The translations under genes were made by a program, and so were the position numbers. A stretch of DNA of 64,000 nucleotides. Origin: Diphasiastrum complanatum. Taxonomy: Eukaryota > Streptophyta > Lycopodiopsida > Lycopodiales > Lycopodiaceae. Positions 22,493 to 33,079 of this stretch are shown piece after piece (position 1 is the stretch's first letter; the number at the start of each line of letters is the position of its first letter). The stretch lies in contig CM055104.1 in assembly GCA_029204225.1 (NCBI GenBank), positions 47,252,451-47,316,450 of the forward strand, in the 5' to 3' direction. The notes beneath the pieces are model-generated. The model was given only the letters and a program-made list of their open reading frames with translations, did not search any database and was not told the DNA's origin.

Positions 22493-23998
22493 CCTCCATG
22501 ATCTCCTCCTCAGAATCAAGATCTTGCTCCTTGGCCATCTTCTTCTTGATTGTTGGAGCACTTGAGCCTTGTTCAAACATATGCATTTGATGTTAATCAA
22601 ATATAACATCCCTTGAGTCAATAAATTTGTTCAAGGATGGGAGACTGATTTTGTGGCCCTTGCTTGAGCTTACATATCCAAGACTTTTGTGCCATAAAGT
22701 GAAGGTAGATATCTTCCTCTTCTCGGCCAACATGACAACATTAGTATCCACAAATGCATCCAACTTATAAAGTTTTCAAGTCTAGTGCCCTTAGCCACTA
22801 TCTTACCCTTCTTCTTGGTGAAACATTCATTTGAAGCAAAGTCAACATTGAAACCATTGTCTACCATTTGGCCAACACTTAGTAGATTCTTTGTTATCGT
22901 AGAAATGTACAAAACACCTTCTATGTTGATCTTTTTGGAAGATCCTAAGCAAAGGGGAATGCTACCAACTCCTTCAATCTTACAAGCTTCATGATTTTAT
23001 GTATAGATAGACTTTATAGGTCCATCATAAGATAAGAAAGAAGAGAAAAACTCCCTTTTGCTAGTCATGTGTGAATTAGCACCCGAGTCAATCCACCAAG
23101 GATCTTCTCCTTTGAAGCTTGTTGAAGAAAATATGGACATCATGAGAGAGTCCTCATGTGAACTCTCCTCCTCCTCCTCTTTGCTCATGTTGGCTTGGCT
23201 TTGATCTTGCTTCCTCTTGAAGCATTCCGAGGCCCCATCTTGCTACAATAGTAGCACTTCACCTTGGATTTGTCCTTCTTGACTTTGGTGGTTGATGGAG
23301 ATGCCTTTAGCTTTGTTGAAGACTTCTTGAATGTTGATCCTTTGCCTTTGGACTTCCCTTTGCCTTTGGTGAAGAGAACTTGGTCATCTCCACCTTGGAT
23401 GGAAAGTCTATCCATCCTCTCTTGCATTTGGCTCCTTCTTGACTCCTCGGCCATGAGTGTGCCTTGGAGCTCTTCAAGTATGGGTAGCTTACCCATAATT
23501 GCATATCCCTGAGCCAAATTGTCAAATTTAAAGCTTAGTCCATTCAATATGAGTTGAACAAGCTCTTCATCCTTGATAGGATCACCTATGAAGGCTAGCT
23601 CTTTGTTCAATTCCTTCACTCTTAAGACAAAAGTATGTGGACTCTCTCCTTTCTTTTGATAGCTTCTATAGATTTGATTCTTCAAAGATAACATCCTAGT
23701 TTGGTTCTTTCATCTATAGACCTTTTGAAAAGTCTCCCAAGCCTCTTGCACCAAAGTGCAATCTCCTACCTCTCTTAAGAGTTCATTTGCAACATTCATT
23801 TTTATAGTGCAATCTTGCACCTCTTGTTGTATTTGGCTTTTTCTTGAGGATGAATAGATTCATCCTCCTTATCATTTACAATCTCCATTAGACCTTGCAT
23901 GATCATGGTGGATTCCATTCTAACTTTCCATATGGAATAGTTAGTTTTGTTGAGCCTCTCATGATTATCCAAAAGATATGCATTTAAAGATGTGATCT
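22493..23998 (-). pseudogene. Copia element A': second partial copy of the same gag-pol, internally deleted
   Basis: Minus strand. It covers gag (about 23998-23400), zinc knuckle, protease WWIDSGANSHM (about 23095; DSG intact, unlike copy A) and the pre-integrase region to about 22683, then jumps to the integrase-reverse transcriptase linker (22677 down to 22493). The missing ~750 bp corresponds to 20149-20901 of copy A. Both edges in A carry TCCAAG and the junction in A' keeps one copy, a microhomology signature. Many frame breaks are present. Its leader and LTR follow at 24000-24922. Confidence 0.85.
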
Positions 23999-23999
23999 A

Positions 24000-24309
24000 T
24001 TCTCCTAATCAAGGACTTGACAAAATGAAGGTTACTTTTATTGATGTGATTGAAGATCTACCTTATCCCACTCCTTAGGGACCTGAAAAAAAAAGTAATG
24101 GACTTCCTATAAAGATCTAAGAATGATTTTTAACAAAATCAAATCATAGAATACTAGAGACAATGCACTTGCTTTATTGAAGTAGATAATACTACTAGAA
24201 TTGCCCCTCTTTCTATAAAGAGCATAAAAGCTTCCAAATGATCTGATCAAGAGTGAATTTCAGCAACCCTCCTAAAACACTTTAAATGATGAGGGAAACA
24301 ATAGATTAT
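24000..24309 (-). repeat. Leader of element A'
   Basis: 24000-24236 duplicates 22257-22492; the remainder leads into the LTR. A clear primer-binding site could not be read, so the inner LTR edge is uncertain. Confidence 0.7.
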
Positions 24310-24922
24310 GATCTCATAAGATTAGTTGAACCATCAAATTCCAATGATAATCTATGCTTGAACCTCACTAAATGGCCCAAATCCTTGAAGAAGCCTTCAC
24401 ACGTGTGAAATTACGGCCTCCCACAGTCTGAGTACTATACACCAGACCCACATTCAATCCTATAATGATTAGGAATCACAAGAACTCAAACGATTATGAA
24501 CATAGAGAGCAATTGCACCAATATGAGAGAAAAATCATGAAACTTGATTGATTTTGGTGTGAGATCATCACCTATATATACATGATCCATCACGGTTTTG
24601 GGCAGGTATGAGTAGCCCTAAACCTATCCCTAATGCTAAATTTGGTGGATCTTCAGACCCTACCTAGGTAGGGTTGTAATCTTGGAGATCCCTCAACAAT
24701 GTAAAAATTACCAAAAATAGCTCCTACTTTTTCTCTCTTGTATATAAGCATGATTTGGACTCATTCCAAAGGTTCTATCTATCACTTAGGTCAACTTGAG
24801 AACATCCTTATGAATGGAATCCTATGCTATTTGGCACGTGTGACAAGCCACATCATGACCATCTAACTATTTACAAGTCATATGACCAAAACTAGTCAAG
24901 CTACAATTGTGAATTTTTAACA
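24310..24922 (-). mobile_element. 5' LTR of element A/A'
   Basis: On the minus strand the LTR begins TGTTAAAAATTCACAATTG at 24922, very like the start of element B's LTR (TGTTGAAAATTGTCAC). It has a TATA box (TATATATAGG, complement at 24571-24580) and the palindrome TTCACACGTGTGAA (24396-24409), also found in the LTRs of B and D. The outer edge abuts the reverse transcriptase of element E directly after the codons for DIHQF, so it marks an insertion. The inner edge is approximate. Confidence 0.65.
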
Positions 24923-26522
24923 AACTGATGAATGTCCAGATCCTCTGCAGCAGCTATAGCCGGCAAGGTGCAAAAAGATTGATGCTTGACCAATGGATTG
25001 AATGTGTCATCTATTCCATAGACTTGTTCATAAACTTTAACCACTAAATGAGCTTTCCATTTGGATACTGATCCATCTGGCTTGAGCTTTCATTTGAAGA
25101 TCCACTTAGTATCAATAGGTTTTATACCTGCAAGAGGATTAACAAGATTCTAAGTCTTGTTTTTCATTAATCAATGGTACTCAGCATCCATGATAACTTT
25201 CCATTTATCTGCATCTGACATTGACAATGCTTCTGCAACGATGGCATGTTCATCACGACTTATAAACATTTGAGGGACGAAATGATCAGGTTGTTGTCAT
25301 TGTCATGCAGATCTTTAAACTGTAGATTCCTGAGTAGATGTCTCTCGTGGGTGAATGATTGGGATGTCTTCATTTTGTGGTTGAACATTCGTAGGTCTGG
25401 GCCTATCGATGGTGAATGGAGTTGTTGGAACAAACTCTTACAATTATGTTGTCTGCTTGAAATCATAAAATTTGTCTTCAAGGAAGACAACATCTCGGCT
25501 AACTGAGATCTGACCTGTATCATCATCATAAATGTGATATGCTTTATGTGATGTTGAGTAGCAATGAAAATGTACTTATAGCTTACAAGGTCAAGTTTCT
25601 TCCTCAAATCCGAAGGTATTTGTGCATAGCAGAGACATCCGAACACACGTAGATGTTTCAGACTGTGTTTGTAGCCGTAGTAGGCTTCAAACGGAGTTTT
25701 GGAGTCAATGCATTTGTACTAAAATAATTTTGTGGATAGCAGGCTGTAGAAACTGCTTCAGTCCAAAATTTCTTGGGTAACTAAACATTGGACATCATGG
25801 ATCGTTATGCTTCCAACATTTTTCGATTCTTTCTTGAGCCGCTCCGTTCTGTTGTGGAGTATAGCTTGTTGTAAACTGATGGTGCATGCCGCATGATGAT
25901 AGATAGCCCTCCATTTCATCATACATGTGCTCTCCCCCTGAATCAGAGGGTCTTGATCTTCTGACCAGTTTGGGTCTTAGCAAACTGCTTGAATTTCTTA
26001 AAACAATCAAAGGCCTCAGACTTGTTCTTAATGAACATAACTCTGGTAAATCGGGAGTAGTCATCAATAAGTGTGATGAAATATAGAGATTGGCCCAAAG
26101 AGGTCACGCTCATAGGACCACATAAGTCACTATGAATTAGTGACAAAATAGACTACGCTCTTTTGGCTTGTCCTTTTGGAAATCTTCTTCTAGGTTATGA
26201 TGCATATACAAGATAGACCTCATGTTTAAATGACCTAATCTTTCATGCCATACATGAGCATCAGAATTACTCACAGAAAGTGCATAAGCTGTGAGGCTTG
26301 AGAATAGGTTCTTACATGGTGTCATGTGTTGTGAAGTACCTAAATCGAGATACCAGTCATAGGCATTTTTACTTATTGATCTTGTACCATCAACGTCTTT
26401 TCATCTATCTTGGAAATTTCTGACAGAGTCAGAGGCTCCTTCTTGGTGTTGTTCCATCTTCTTCCTCGCTTCATTGTGCTTGAGGATCCAACAGTCTTTG
26501 ATGTCATGGTTAGATCTCTTGT
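24923..26522 (-). pseudogene. Copia element E: older gag(knuckle)-protease-integrase-RT remnant, interrupted
   Basis: Minus strand, a lineage distinct from A, B and D. From the right edge it reads the end of a zinc knuckle (HDIKDCWILKHNE, about 26500), protease WYLDLGTSQHM (DSG decayed to DLG, about 26330), pre-integrase HVWHERLGHLN (about 26240), integrase LIHSDLCGPM...LIDDYSRF (26146-26050), SDSGGEH, TPQQNG (about 25860), the linker MFGCLCYAQIP (25646), and the first part of reverse transcriptase (about 25180-24930, DTKWIFK). Reverse transcriptase is cut by the A/A' LTR at 24922. The right end is cut by element C at 26522/26523, so both ends are lost. Numerous stops. Confidence 0.82.
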
Positions 26523-27627
26523 AGACTTTTGTATAGCACATGGGATTAAGAGGGAGATGTCTAGTCCTAGGACTCCACAACAGAATGGAGTGGCCGAGAG
26601 GAAGAATAGAACCCTTTGTGAATGTGCCAAGGCAATGAGACTACATGCTAATCTTGCTAAGTCTTTTTGGGGGGAAGCTTTAGCATGTGCTAACTATCTA
26701 TGTAATAGATGGACAAGTGCTTCCTTGGATGGTAAAACTCCTCATGAGGTTCTTTATGGTAGAAGGCCGAGTGTCAAGCATTGTAGGATCTTTGGATGTA
26801 CATGTTTTGTCAATATCACACTTGATGATAGAACTAAAGAAGATCCTTCATCAAAGAAGGGTGTGTTTGTTGGCTATAGTGAAGTAAGCAAGGCTTACAA
26901 AGTGTACATTCCTTCTACAAAGAAAGTTGTCATAAGTAGGGATGTCATCTTTCATGAAGAGAATGTTTCCAATGTTGTTGATGTTGATGTTGATGTGCCT
27001 ACTAATCATCATGATGTGCAAGATGTCTTGGATGAAGATGGAGATGCCACTCCAAAGCAAACTTCAAGGAAGACTCAAAGGCAAAGGGCTAAGCCATCAA
27101 GGCTAACCTATGATGAAAAAGGAAAGCAAGTGGTGGACAACTCTAACCTTGCTTTTCTTACCTCTTTTGATGAACCAACTTGTGTAGGTGAAGCAATTCA
27201 AAAGAAGGAATGGATCCAAGCCATGGATCATGAGCATCAAGCACTCATCAAAAGCAACACATGGAGGTTGGTAAAGCTTCCAAAGGACAAGAAGGCAATT
27301 GGTTGTAAGTGGATCTTCAAGATCAAGACAAATCAAGATGGATCAATCAACAAGTACAAGGCAAGGTTGGTGGCAAAGGGGTATGCTCAAGAATATGGTA
27401 TTGACTATGATGAGACCTTTGCACCCGTGGCAAAGATGGTAACTATTCGAATCCTAATCTCTCTTGCAACTCTTTATGATTGGGATATGTGGCAAATGGA
27501 TGTTACTAATGCCTTCTTGAATGGTGATCTTGAAGAAGATATTTACATGGAGCAACCTGAGGGCTATGTTTCACATGATGAGCCTAATCATGTGTGCTAT
27601 CTCCAAAAGAGTTTGTATGGGCTAAAG
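26523..27627 (+). pseudogene. Copia element C, left part (integrase to reverse transcriptase), nearly identical to D
   Basis: From AGACTTTTGTATAGCACA at about 26523 this matches element D from about 38617 onward with only a few differences seen (for example G/A near 27435 and T/C near 27559). It encodes the second half of integrase (TPQQNGVAERKNRT), the linker, and reverse transcriptase (GCKWIFKIKTNQDGS..., QMDVTNAFLNG) to SLYGLK. It is open throughout. The 5' part (LTR, gag, protease, start of integrase) is missing at the junction with element E. Element B is inserted at 27627. The right half resumes at 33942. Confidence 0.92.
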
Positions 27628-28489
27628 TGTTGAAAATTGTCACTTCTCACTTGACATTGGTTCATGTAAATATTGATCAAACATTAGAATATGTTGATGA
27701 TATGATTTCACACGTGTGGAGCATGTTCCCATGTGTGAAAGGATGTACTTTTCATGTTTGTATATATCCAAATTGATTTTGTATCATTCTAGTTAGTGTG
27801 AACATGAAATGACTAGTTTTTAGTCAAGTTGACTAGTCACCTACAAATTAGCTTTTCCTTGCATGTGCATGAGTAAATGCTCCCACATGGCAAGTGGATG
27901 TTCACATGTGTGTATAGAGTACTAGAAGATAAGAGTTGACCATTTTCCTTAGATCCTATTTTGTAGGGAATATTCCTATATTCTAGGAGACTAGCTTTTT
28001 GGATTTTAGTCATATTCTAGAAGGTCAACTATTGGATAAGGATCAAGGATGGATCAAATGGATAGATATGAGTGATGTGGCACTCTTCACACGTGTGAAG
28101 GCCTGCTGGACTGTACCAGACTCATGGATGTACTTGATCCATAAAAGGATCATCATTTTGCTAAGAAAATTGATGAGACTTTTGCACTCTACACTTTTGT
28201 GAGATTTCTAGTCATTTGTCTTGTGATTTTTATGCATGATTGCTATCTAGTATCATTGTACTTGTTGTTTCAGGTGCAGTCCGTACAGTGGACAGTACTC
28301 CACACGTGTGAAGCCGCTCTCACTAAAAAATGATGTGTTGATCCATTGCTCTTGCTTAAATCCAAGTGTAGTGAATCTAGATCAAGATCTAATGTGTAGA
28401 ACTTGATAGATTCATTGATTAAGCAACCAATAACTCTCTATGATTGTAAAGTACAATCATTATTGTCCTAAAAACTGTAAAATTTATCA
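27628..28489 (+). repeat. 5' LTR of element B
   Basis: Runs from TGTTGAAAATTGTCAC to ...AAAATTTATCA. It contains three CACACGTGTG G-box palindromes (27709-27718, the 16-bp CTTCACACGTGTGAAG at 28085-28100, and 28301-28310) and a TATA-like CCATAAAAGG near 28140, consistent with a plant pol II promoter in U3. The primer site follows without a gap. Confidence 0.95.
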
Positions 28490-28501
28490 TGGTATCAGAG
28501 C
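28490..28501 (+). promoter_or_regulatory. Primer-binding site of element B
   Basis: TGGTATCAGAGC, complementary to the 3' end of plant initiator tRNA-Met, immediately after the LTR end TCA. Confidence 0.93.
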
Positions 28502-29085
28502 TAAGTAAGAGAGTGATCATTGAATCATAAATCTTGTAAAGATCATTGGCAAAATTTGTTTTTTGGCCAATACTAGTGAGGGCGAGTTCTTCTAGAGTGA
28601 TAGCTTGTAATCATTTGGATCAAAACGACTTGGAGGCTGTGTATGTACTTTTCACATGTGTGAAACCGTACAGCAACTTTCAATTCAAGTTACTTTGTGT
28701 TTTTTGGTCCCAAAATCACAATACTAGTTCATTTTTGGTGCTTTTTGAAGCATAGTATTGATCTAGATTCATTCTAACTAATGCCTATGACCAAATAGTG
28801 TTTTGGATCATTGAAGCATTTCTTTTTAGAGTCTAAGATCAGATCTAAGAGGCTGATTTGTTCAGATCCTTAGTTGAAGTGAAATCTCTAAGAAAAGTGT
28901 AAAGCAATTTTTTTTTGTGAGAGTGAAAGCTAGAAATTTTTGGTAAGATCTTTGAGTATCATTCAAGCTTGTGTGTTAGTTTGATAGAGACAAGCCTATA
29001 GGCATTCTAGTAAGCTTTAGGCCACTTCATAGATCTTTTAAAATTCAAAAATCTTTGTGATTTTTAAAAGAGCATTCATTCTAAA
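28502..29085 (+). other. Untranslated leader of element B
   Basis: 584 bp between primer site and gag ATG, without a sizeable reading frame. It includes another G-box-like near-palindrome, TTTTCACATGTGTGAAA (about 28650), one base off the LTR motif. This is the expected place for packaging and dimerisation signals; none can be proven by eye. Confidence 0.7.
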
Positions 29086-32000
29086 ATGTCATCCATGGGT
29101 GGATATTTGATGGAATCAAGTGAGAGACTCACTTCCACAAATTATTCCATTTGGAAAGTGAGAATGGAATCACTCCTAGTGATCCATGATCTATATGACA
29201 TAGTTCAAGGAGTAGAGGAAGAGCCTCAAACTCCCCAAGAACAAGCCAAATACAAGAAGAGAGCAAGATTAGCTCTACATTGCATAAAGTTAAATGTATG
29301 CAATGACCTCTTGAAAGAGGTGTCTTCTTGTACCTCATCCAAAGAGGCTTGGGATTCATTAAAGAGCATTTATGAATCCAACAATACTTCAAGAATCCTC
29401 ATGCTAAGAAATCAAGTTTTCCAAAGCATGAAAGGAAGTGGAGAGAGTGGACAAGAGTATGTTCTTAGGATCAAATCTCTTAACAAGGAGTTAAGTGCAA
29501 TAGGAGAGAAGATCCAAGATCAAGAACTAGTACAAATCATTTTGAATGGTCTAAGTGATGAGTTTACCAACTTAGTCCAATCATTTGCCATTCAAGACTC
29601 TCTTCCATCCATTGAAAAGTTGCACAATGTTCTTGTGGCCGAGGAGAGTAGGCTTCTACACCTCAAGACAAGAATGGATAGCATGTCACTTAATGGAGGA
29701 GAGGAGAAAGCTAACTTTACATCTAAAGGCAAGAAAAAGCAAAATCCATTCAAGAAAAATCAAGGCAAGGAGGCCGAGATGAAGAATGGAGGATCTACCT
29801 CCAAAGGCAAAGTGAAGAACAAGGCAAAACTAAAGTGTTTCTTTTGTGGAAAGAAAGGACACTTTGCCTCAGAATGCTACTTGAAGAAGAATCAACAAGC
29901 CAAAGGAGATCAAGGGAACATTGCTCAAGAGGAAGAATATGAGGATGGATTCAACACATCCTTAATGGTTGCATCTACACCAACTTCAAGTCAAGACACA
30001 TGGTGGATAGATAGTGGGGCTAGTTCCCACATGTCCTTTAACAAGCATTATTTTTCTACTCTTCTATCTTGTAATGACTCTAAGAAGTCAATATACACTG
30101 CTAGTGATCAAGCATGCAAGATAGATGGCATAGGATCTATACCTCTTTGTTTAGGCACATCTAAAAGGATAGATCTAGATAATGTTTTGTATGTTCCTAC
30201 CATTTCAAGAAACTTGCTTAGTGTAGGACAATTAATGGACAATGGACTAGATGTACATTTCAAGAATGGAGTTTGTTTCATCTTGAAAAATGATAAGTGC
30301 ATAGCTAGTGGCATTAAGCAAGGTAGACTTTTCAAGTTGGATGCTAATGTTGCAAGTGAAAGTGTGAACTTGGCTAGGGAGGAGCTAACTCAAGTGGAGC
30401 TTTGGCATAAGAGATTAGGCCATCCTAATCTTCAATCTATGGAGTCAATGGCAAGCAAGGAACTAGCTCTCGGCCTACCAAGAGCTTTCAAGAAGTGTGG
30501 AAAAATGTGTGAGGCATGTGGCCTTGCAAAGTCACACAAATCTTCTTACAAGAAATCTTCATCAAGATCTCTCTCTCCCTTGGATCTCATACATTCTGAT
30601 GTACATAGTTTTTCACATGCAAGTAATGGAGGTGCCTTGATGTATGTAACTTTTATAGATGATTGTACTAGATTCACATGGATTGAGTTACTATCAAAGA
30701 AAAATCTTGTTTATGAAGCTTTCATTAAGTTCAAGTCTCTAGTAGAGAAACAACTTAGTACTTCTATCAAAGCACTAAGATGTGATAATGGAGGAGAGTA
30801 CACCTCCAATAAAATGAAAGACTTTTGTGAGATCAATGGTATTAAGTTACAATACACTTGTTCCTACACCCCTCAACAAAATGGGGTGGCCGAGAGGAAA
30901 AATAGGAGTCTATGTGAGTGTGCAAAGTCCTTGAGGCTTGATGCATCACTTCCCATCTCATTTTGGGGAGAAGCCATAACATGTGCTAATTATTTGTGTA
31001 ATAGACTTCCTAGTAGTGCTATAGATGGGATCTCACCTTATCAAGCCTTGTTTGATAAGAAACCCAATGTAAAATATTTTAAGATCTTTGGATGTACTTG
31101 TTATGTACACATTCCTTTGGAGACTAGAAGGAAAGAAGATGCTACCTCCTTCAAAGGAATCTTTGTTGGCTATGGAGAAAATAGCAAGGGATATAGGATA
31201 TATGATCCTACATCCAAGAAAGTAAAGGTAAGCAAGGATGTACTTTTTGATGAGTCACAATTTGCTAAGAGCTTGCCAAATGGATCTAACCCATTGTGCA
31301 TTGAAGATCTTGACAAATCCGAGGAGGATCTTGACAAACCCGAGGAGGATCATGACAAACCCGAGGATGGAGATTTGGATCCAAGTCAAAAGGGGCCAAG
31401 AAGATCATCAAGGAGCAAGGCCGAGCCCTCAAGGCTTACCTATGTGGACAAGGGAAAGCAAAAGGAAGGCTCTACATCTTCTACCTCTTACTCTTTTTTA
31501 GCTACATTGATTGAAGAACCATCATCTTTTGAAGAAGCATGTAAATCTAAAGTTTGGAGAGATGCAATGCAAGTAGAGTATGATGCATTAGAAGAAAATC
31601 ATACTTGGAATCTTGTAAATCTTCCAAGAGGAAAGAAACCACTTGCATGTAAGTGGATTTATAGAATTAAGTACAATCAAGATGGATCTATTAGTAAATA
31701 CAAAGCTAGGCTTGTTGCTAAGGGATTTCTTCAAATAAAAGGATTGGATTATGAAGAAACATTTGCACCTGTAGCTAAGCTTGTAACTATTAGATTAATC
31801 ATTTGCATTGCTACTTTGTTCAAATGGGATCTCTACCAAATGGATGTGACAAATGCCTTCTTGAATGGCTTCTTAGAAGAGGAAATCTACATGATGCAAC
31901 CCGAGGGCTTCATCAAGATTGGTGAGGAGCAAAAGGTGTGCTACTTAAGGAAGAGCCTATATGGCTTGAAGCAAGCACCTAGAGCTTGGTACTCTAGGTT

Positions 32001-33066
32001 GCATGATTTTCTCTATTCCCTTGGCTTTGTACTAAGTGCTTATGAACCTTCTTTATATTTCAAATGTAATGAAGGAAAGATCATCATTTTGGTTCTTTAT
32101 GTTGATGACATCATTATGACAGGAAATGATGATGATGGCATAGGCAAAGTAAAAGTTGACTTATCTAGTGAGTTCAAGATGGTAGATCTAGGCTTCCTAA
32201 AGTTTATACTTGGGATAGAAGTGTCTAGAAGTAGCAATTGTACTTTCATAAGTCAATCTAAGTATGCTACTTCCATTCTTGAAAGATTTGGTATGAAAGA
32301 TTGTAAGGGGATTGACACCCCTATGGAGCATGTTGTGAAAGCAACTAATGAAGGTGATGAAGCATCCTTTGAGGACATCACTCTCTTTAGGAAGCTTATA
32401 GGCTCTCTAATCTATTTAACCATCACTAGACCTGACTTAAGTTTTTGTGTAAGCAAGTTGAGTCAAAGTATGCAAGCTCCTTTAATTCATCATTGGAAAA
32501 GTGCCAAGAGAGTACTTAGATATGTTTCTAGTACTAGATTTTTTGGTATACTTTATGAAGGATCTAACTTGCACTTGAGAGCCTACTCGGATTCAGATTT
32601 TGCAGGTGACAAGATGGATAGGAAGTCCATTAGTGCATTTGCAACATTTCTTTGTGGAGGAGTGATATCTTGGCTTTCCAAAAAGCAAGATACAATCTCA
32701 CTATCTTCTTGTGAAGCCGAGTACAAGGCATTGACTTCAACAACCAAAGAGCTCTTATGGCTAAGAAGACTCTTGATGGAACTACATGTGCTAGAGGCCG
32801 AGGAGATCCCTTACATATTTTGTGACAATCAAGCTTCTCAACAAATTGCTTCAAATCCTATCTTCCATGCTAGAACAAAGCATATTGAGATAGCTCACCA
32901 CTTTGTGAGGGAGAAGGTACAATCCAAGGAAGTGCAACTACATCATGTACCATCATCCGAATGCATAGCTGATATCTTAACCAAACCATTGTCCAAAGAT
33001 CCATTTTTTAAGTTAAGATATGCTCTTGGAATTGTAGATAGATGTACACTAGATTTGCCAAGTTAG
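29086..33066 (+). CDS. Element B gag-pol polyprotein, intact
   Basis: A single 1326-codon frame with the copia domain order. The gag N-terminus (NYSIWKVRMESLL) is UBN2-like and runs to about residue 200. The zinc knuckle CFFCGKKGHFASEC has C251, C254, H259 and C264. The aspartic protease is WWIDSGASSHM with catalytic D309. Pre-integrase LWHKRLGHPN lies near 441. Integrase has D505, D567 and E603 (D-x61-D-x35-E), with TPQQNGVAERKNRS. Reverse transcriptase starts near 854 (CKWIYRIKYNQDGS) with YVDD at 1005-1008. RNase H has YSDSDFAG (D1169), E1210 in SCEAEY and D1247. It ends ADILTKPL. All catalytic residues are present. Gag and pol share one frame without a frameshift, usual for plant copia elements. 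The product would assemble cytoplasmic particles, reverse-transcribe the element RNA and integrate the cDNA. Confidence 0.97.
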   Translation: MSSMGGYLMESSERLTSTNYSIWKVRMESLLVIHDLYDIVQGVEEEPQTPQEQAKYKKRARLALHCIKLNVCNDLLKEVSSCTSSKEAWDSLKSIYESNNTSRILMLRNQVFQSMKGSGESGQEYVLRIKSLNKELSAIGEKIQDQELVQIILNGLSDEFTNLVQSFAIQDSLPSIEKLHNVLVAEESRLLHLKTRMDSMSLNGGEEKANFTSKGKKKQNPFKKNQGKEAEMKNGGSTSKGKVKNKAKLKCFFCGKKGHFASECYLKKNQQAKGDQGNIAQEEEYEDGFNTSLMVASTPTSSQDTWWIDSGASSHMSFNKHYFSTLLSCNDSKKSIYTASDQACKIDGIGSIPLCLGTSKRIDLDNVLYVPTISRNLLSVGQLMDNGLDVHFKNGVCFILKNDKCIASGIKQGRLFKLDANVASESVNLAREELTQVELWHKRLGHPNLQSMESMASKELALGLPRAFKKCGKMCEACGLAKSHKSSYKKSSSRSLSPLDLIHSDVHSFSHASNGGALMYVTFIDDCTRFTWIELLSKKNLVYEAFIKFKSLVEKQLSTSIKALRCDNGGEYTSNKMKDFCEINGIKLQYTCSYTPQQNGVAERKNRSLCECAKSLRLDASLPISFWGEAITCANYLCNRLPSSAIDGISPYQALFDKKPNVKYFKIFGCTCYVHIPLETRRKEDATSFKGIFVGYGENSKGYRIYDPTSKKVKVSKDVLFDESQFAKSLPNGSNPLCIEDLDKSEEDLDKPEEDHDKPEDGDLDPSQKGPRRSSRSKAEPSRLTYVDKGKQKEGSTSSTSYSFLATLIEEPSSFEEACKSKVWRDAMQVEYDALEENHTWNLVNLPRGKKPLACKWIYRIKYNQDGSISKYKARLVAKGFLQIKGLDYEETFAPVAKLVTIRLIICIATLFKWDLYQMDVTNAFLNGFLEEEIYMMQPEGFIKIGEEQKVCYLRKSLYGLKQAPRAWYSRLHDFLYSLGFVLSAYEPSLYFKCNEGKIIILVLYVDDIIMTGNDDDGIGKVKVDLSSEFKMVDLGFLKFILGIEVSRSSNCTFISQSKYATSILERFGMKDCKGIDTPMEHVVKATNEGDEASFEDITLFRKLIGSLIYLTITRPDLSFCVSKLSQSMQAPLIHHWKSAKRVLRYVSSTRFFGILYEGSNLHLRAYSDSDFAGDKMDRKSISAFATFLCGGVISWLSKKQDTISLSSCEAEYKALTSTTKELLWLRRLLMELHVLEAEEIPYIFCDNQASQQIASNPIFHARTKHIEIAHHFVREKVQSKEVQLHHVPSSECIADILTKPLSKDPFFKLRYALGIVDRCTLDLPS

Positions 33067-33079
33067 AAGTGAGGAGGAG
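33067..33079 (+). promoter_or_regulatory. Polypurine tract of element B
   Basis: AAGTGAGGAGGAG lies between the gag-pol stop codon and the 3' LTR start TGTTGAAA. It is the primer for plus-strand DNA synthesis. Confidence 0.85.

Noticed and set aside
27999-28202. A 67-residue frame repeated exactly at 33451-33654
   Set aside because: It lies in U3/R of both LTRs of element B and has no domain; identity simply reflects LTR duplication.
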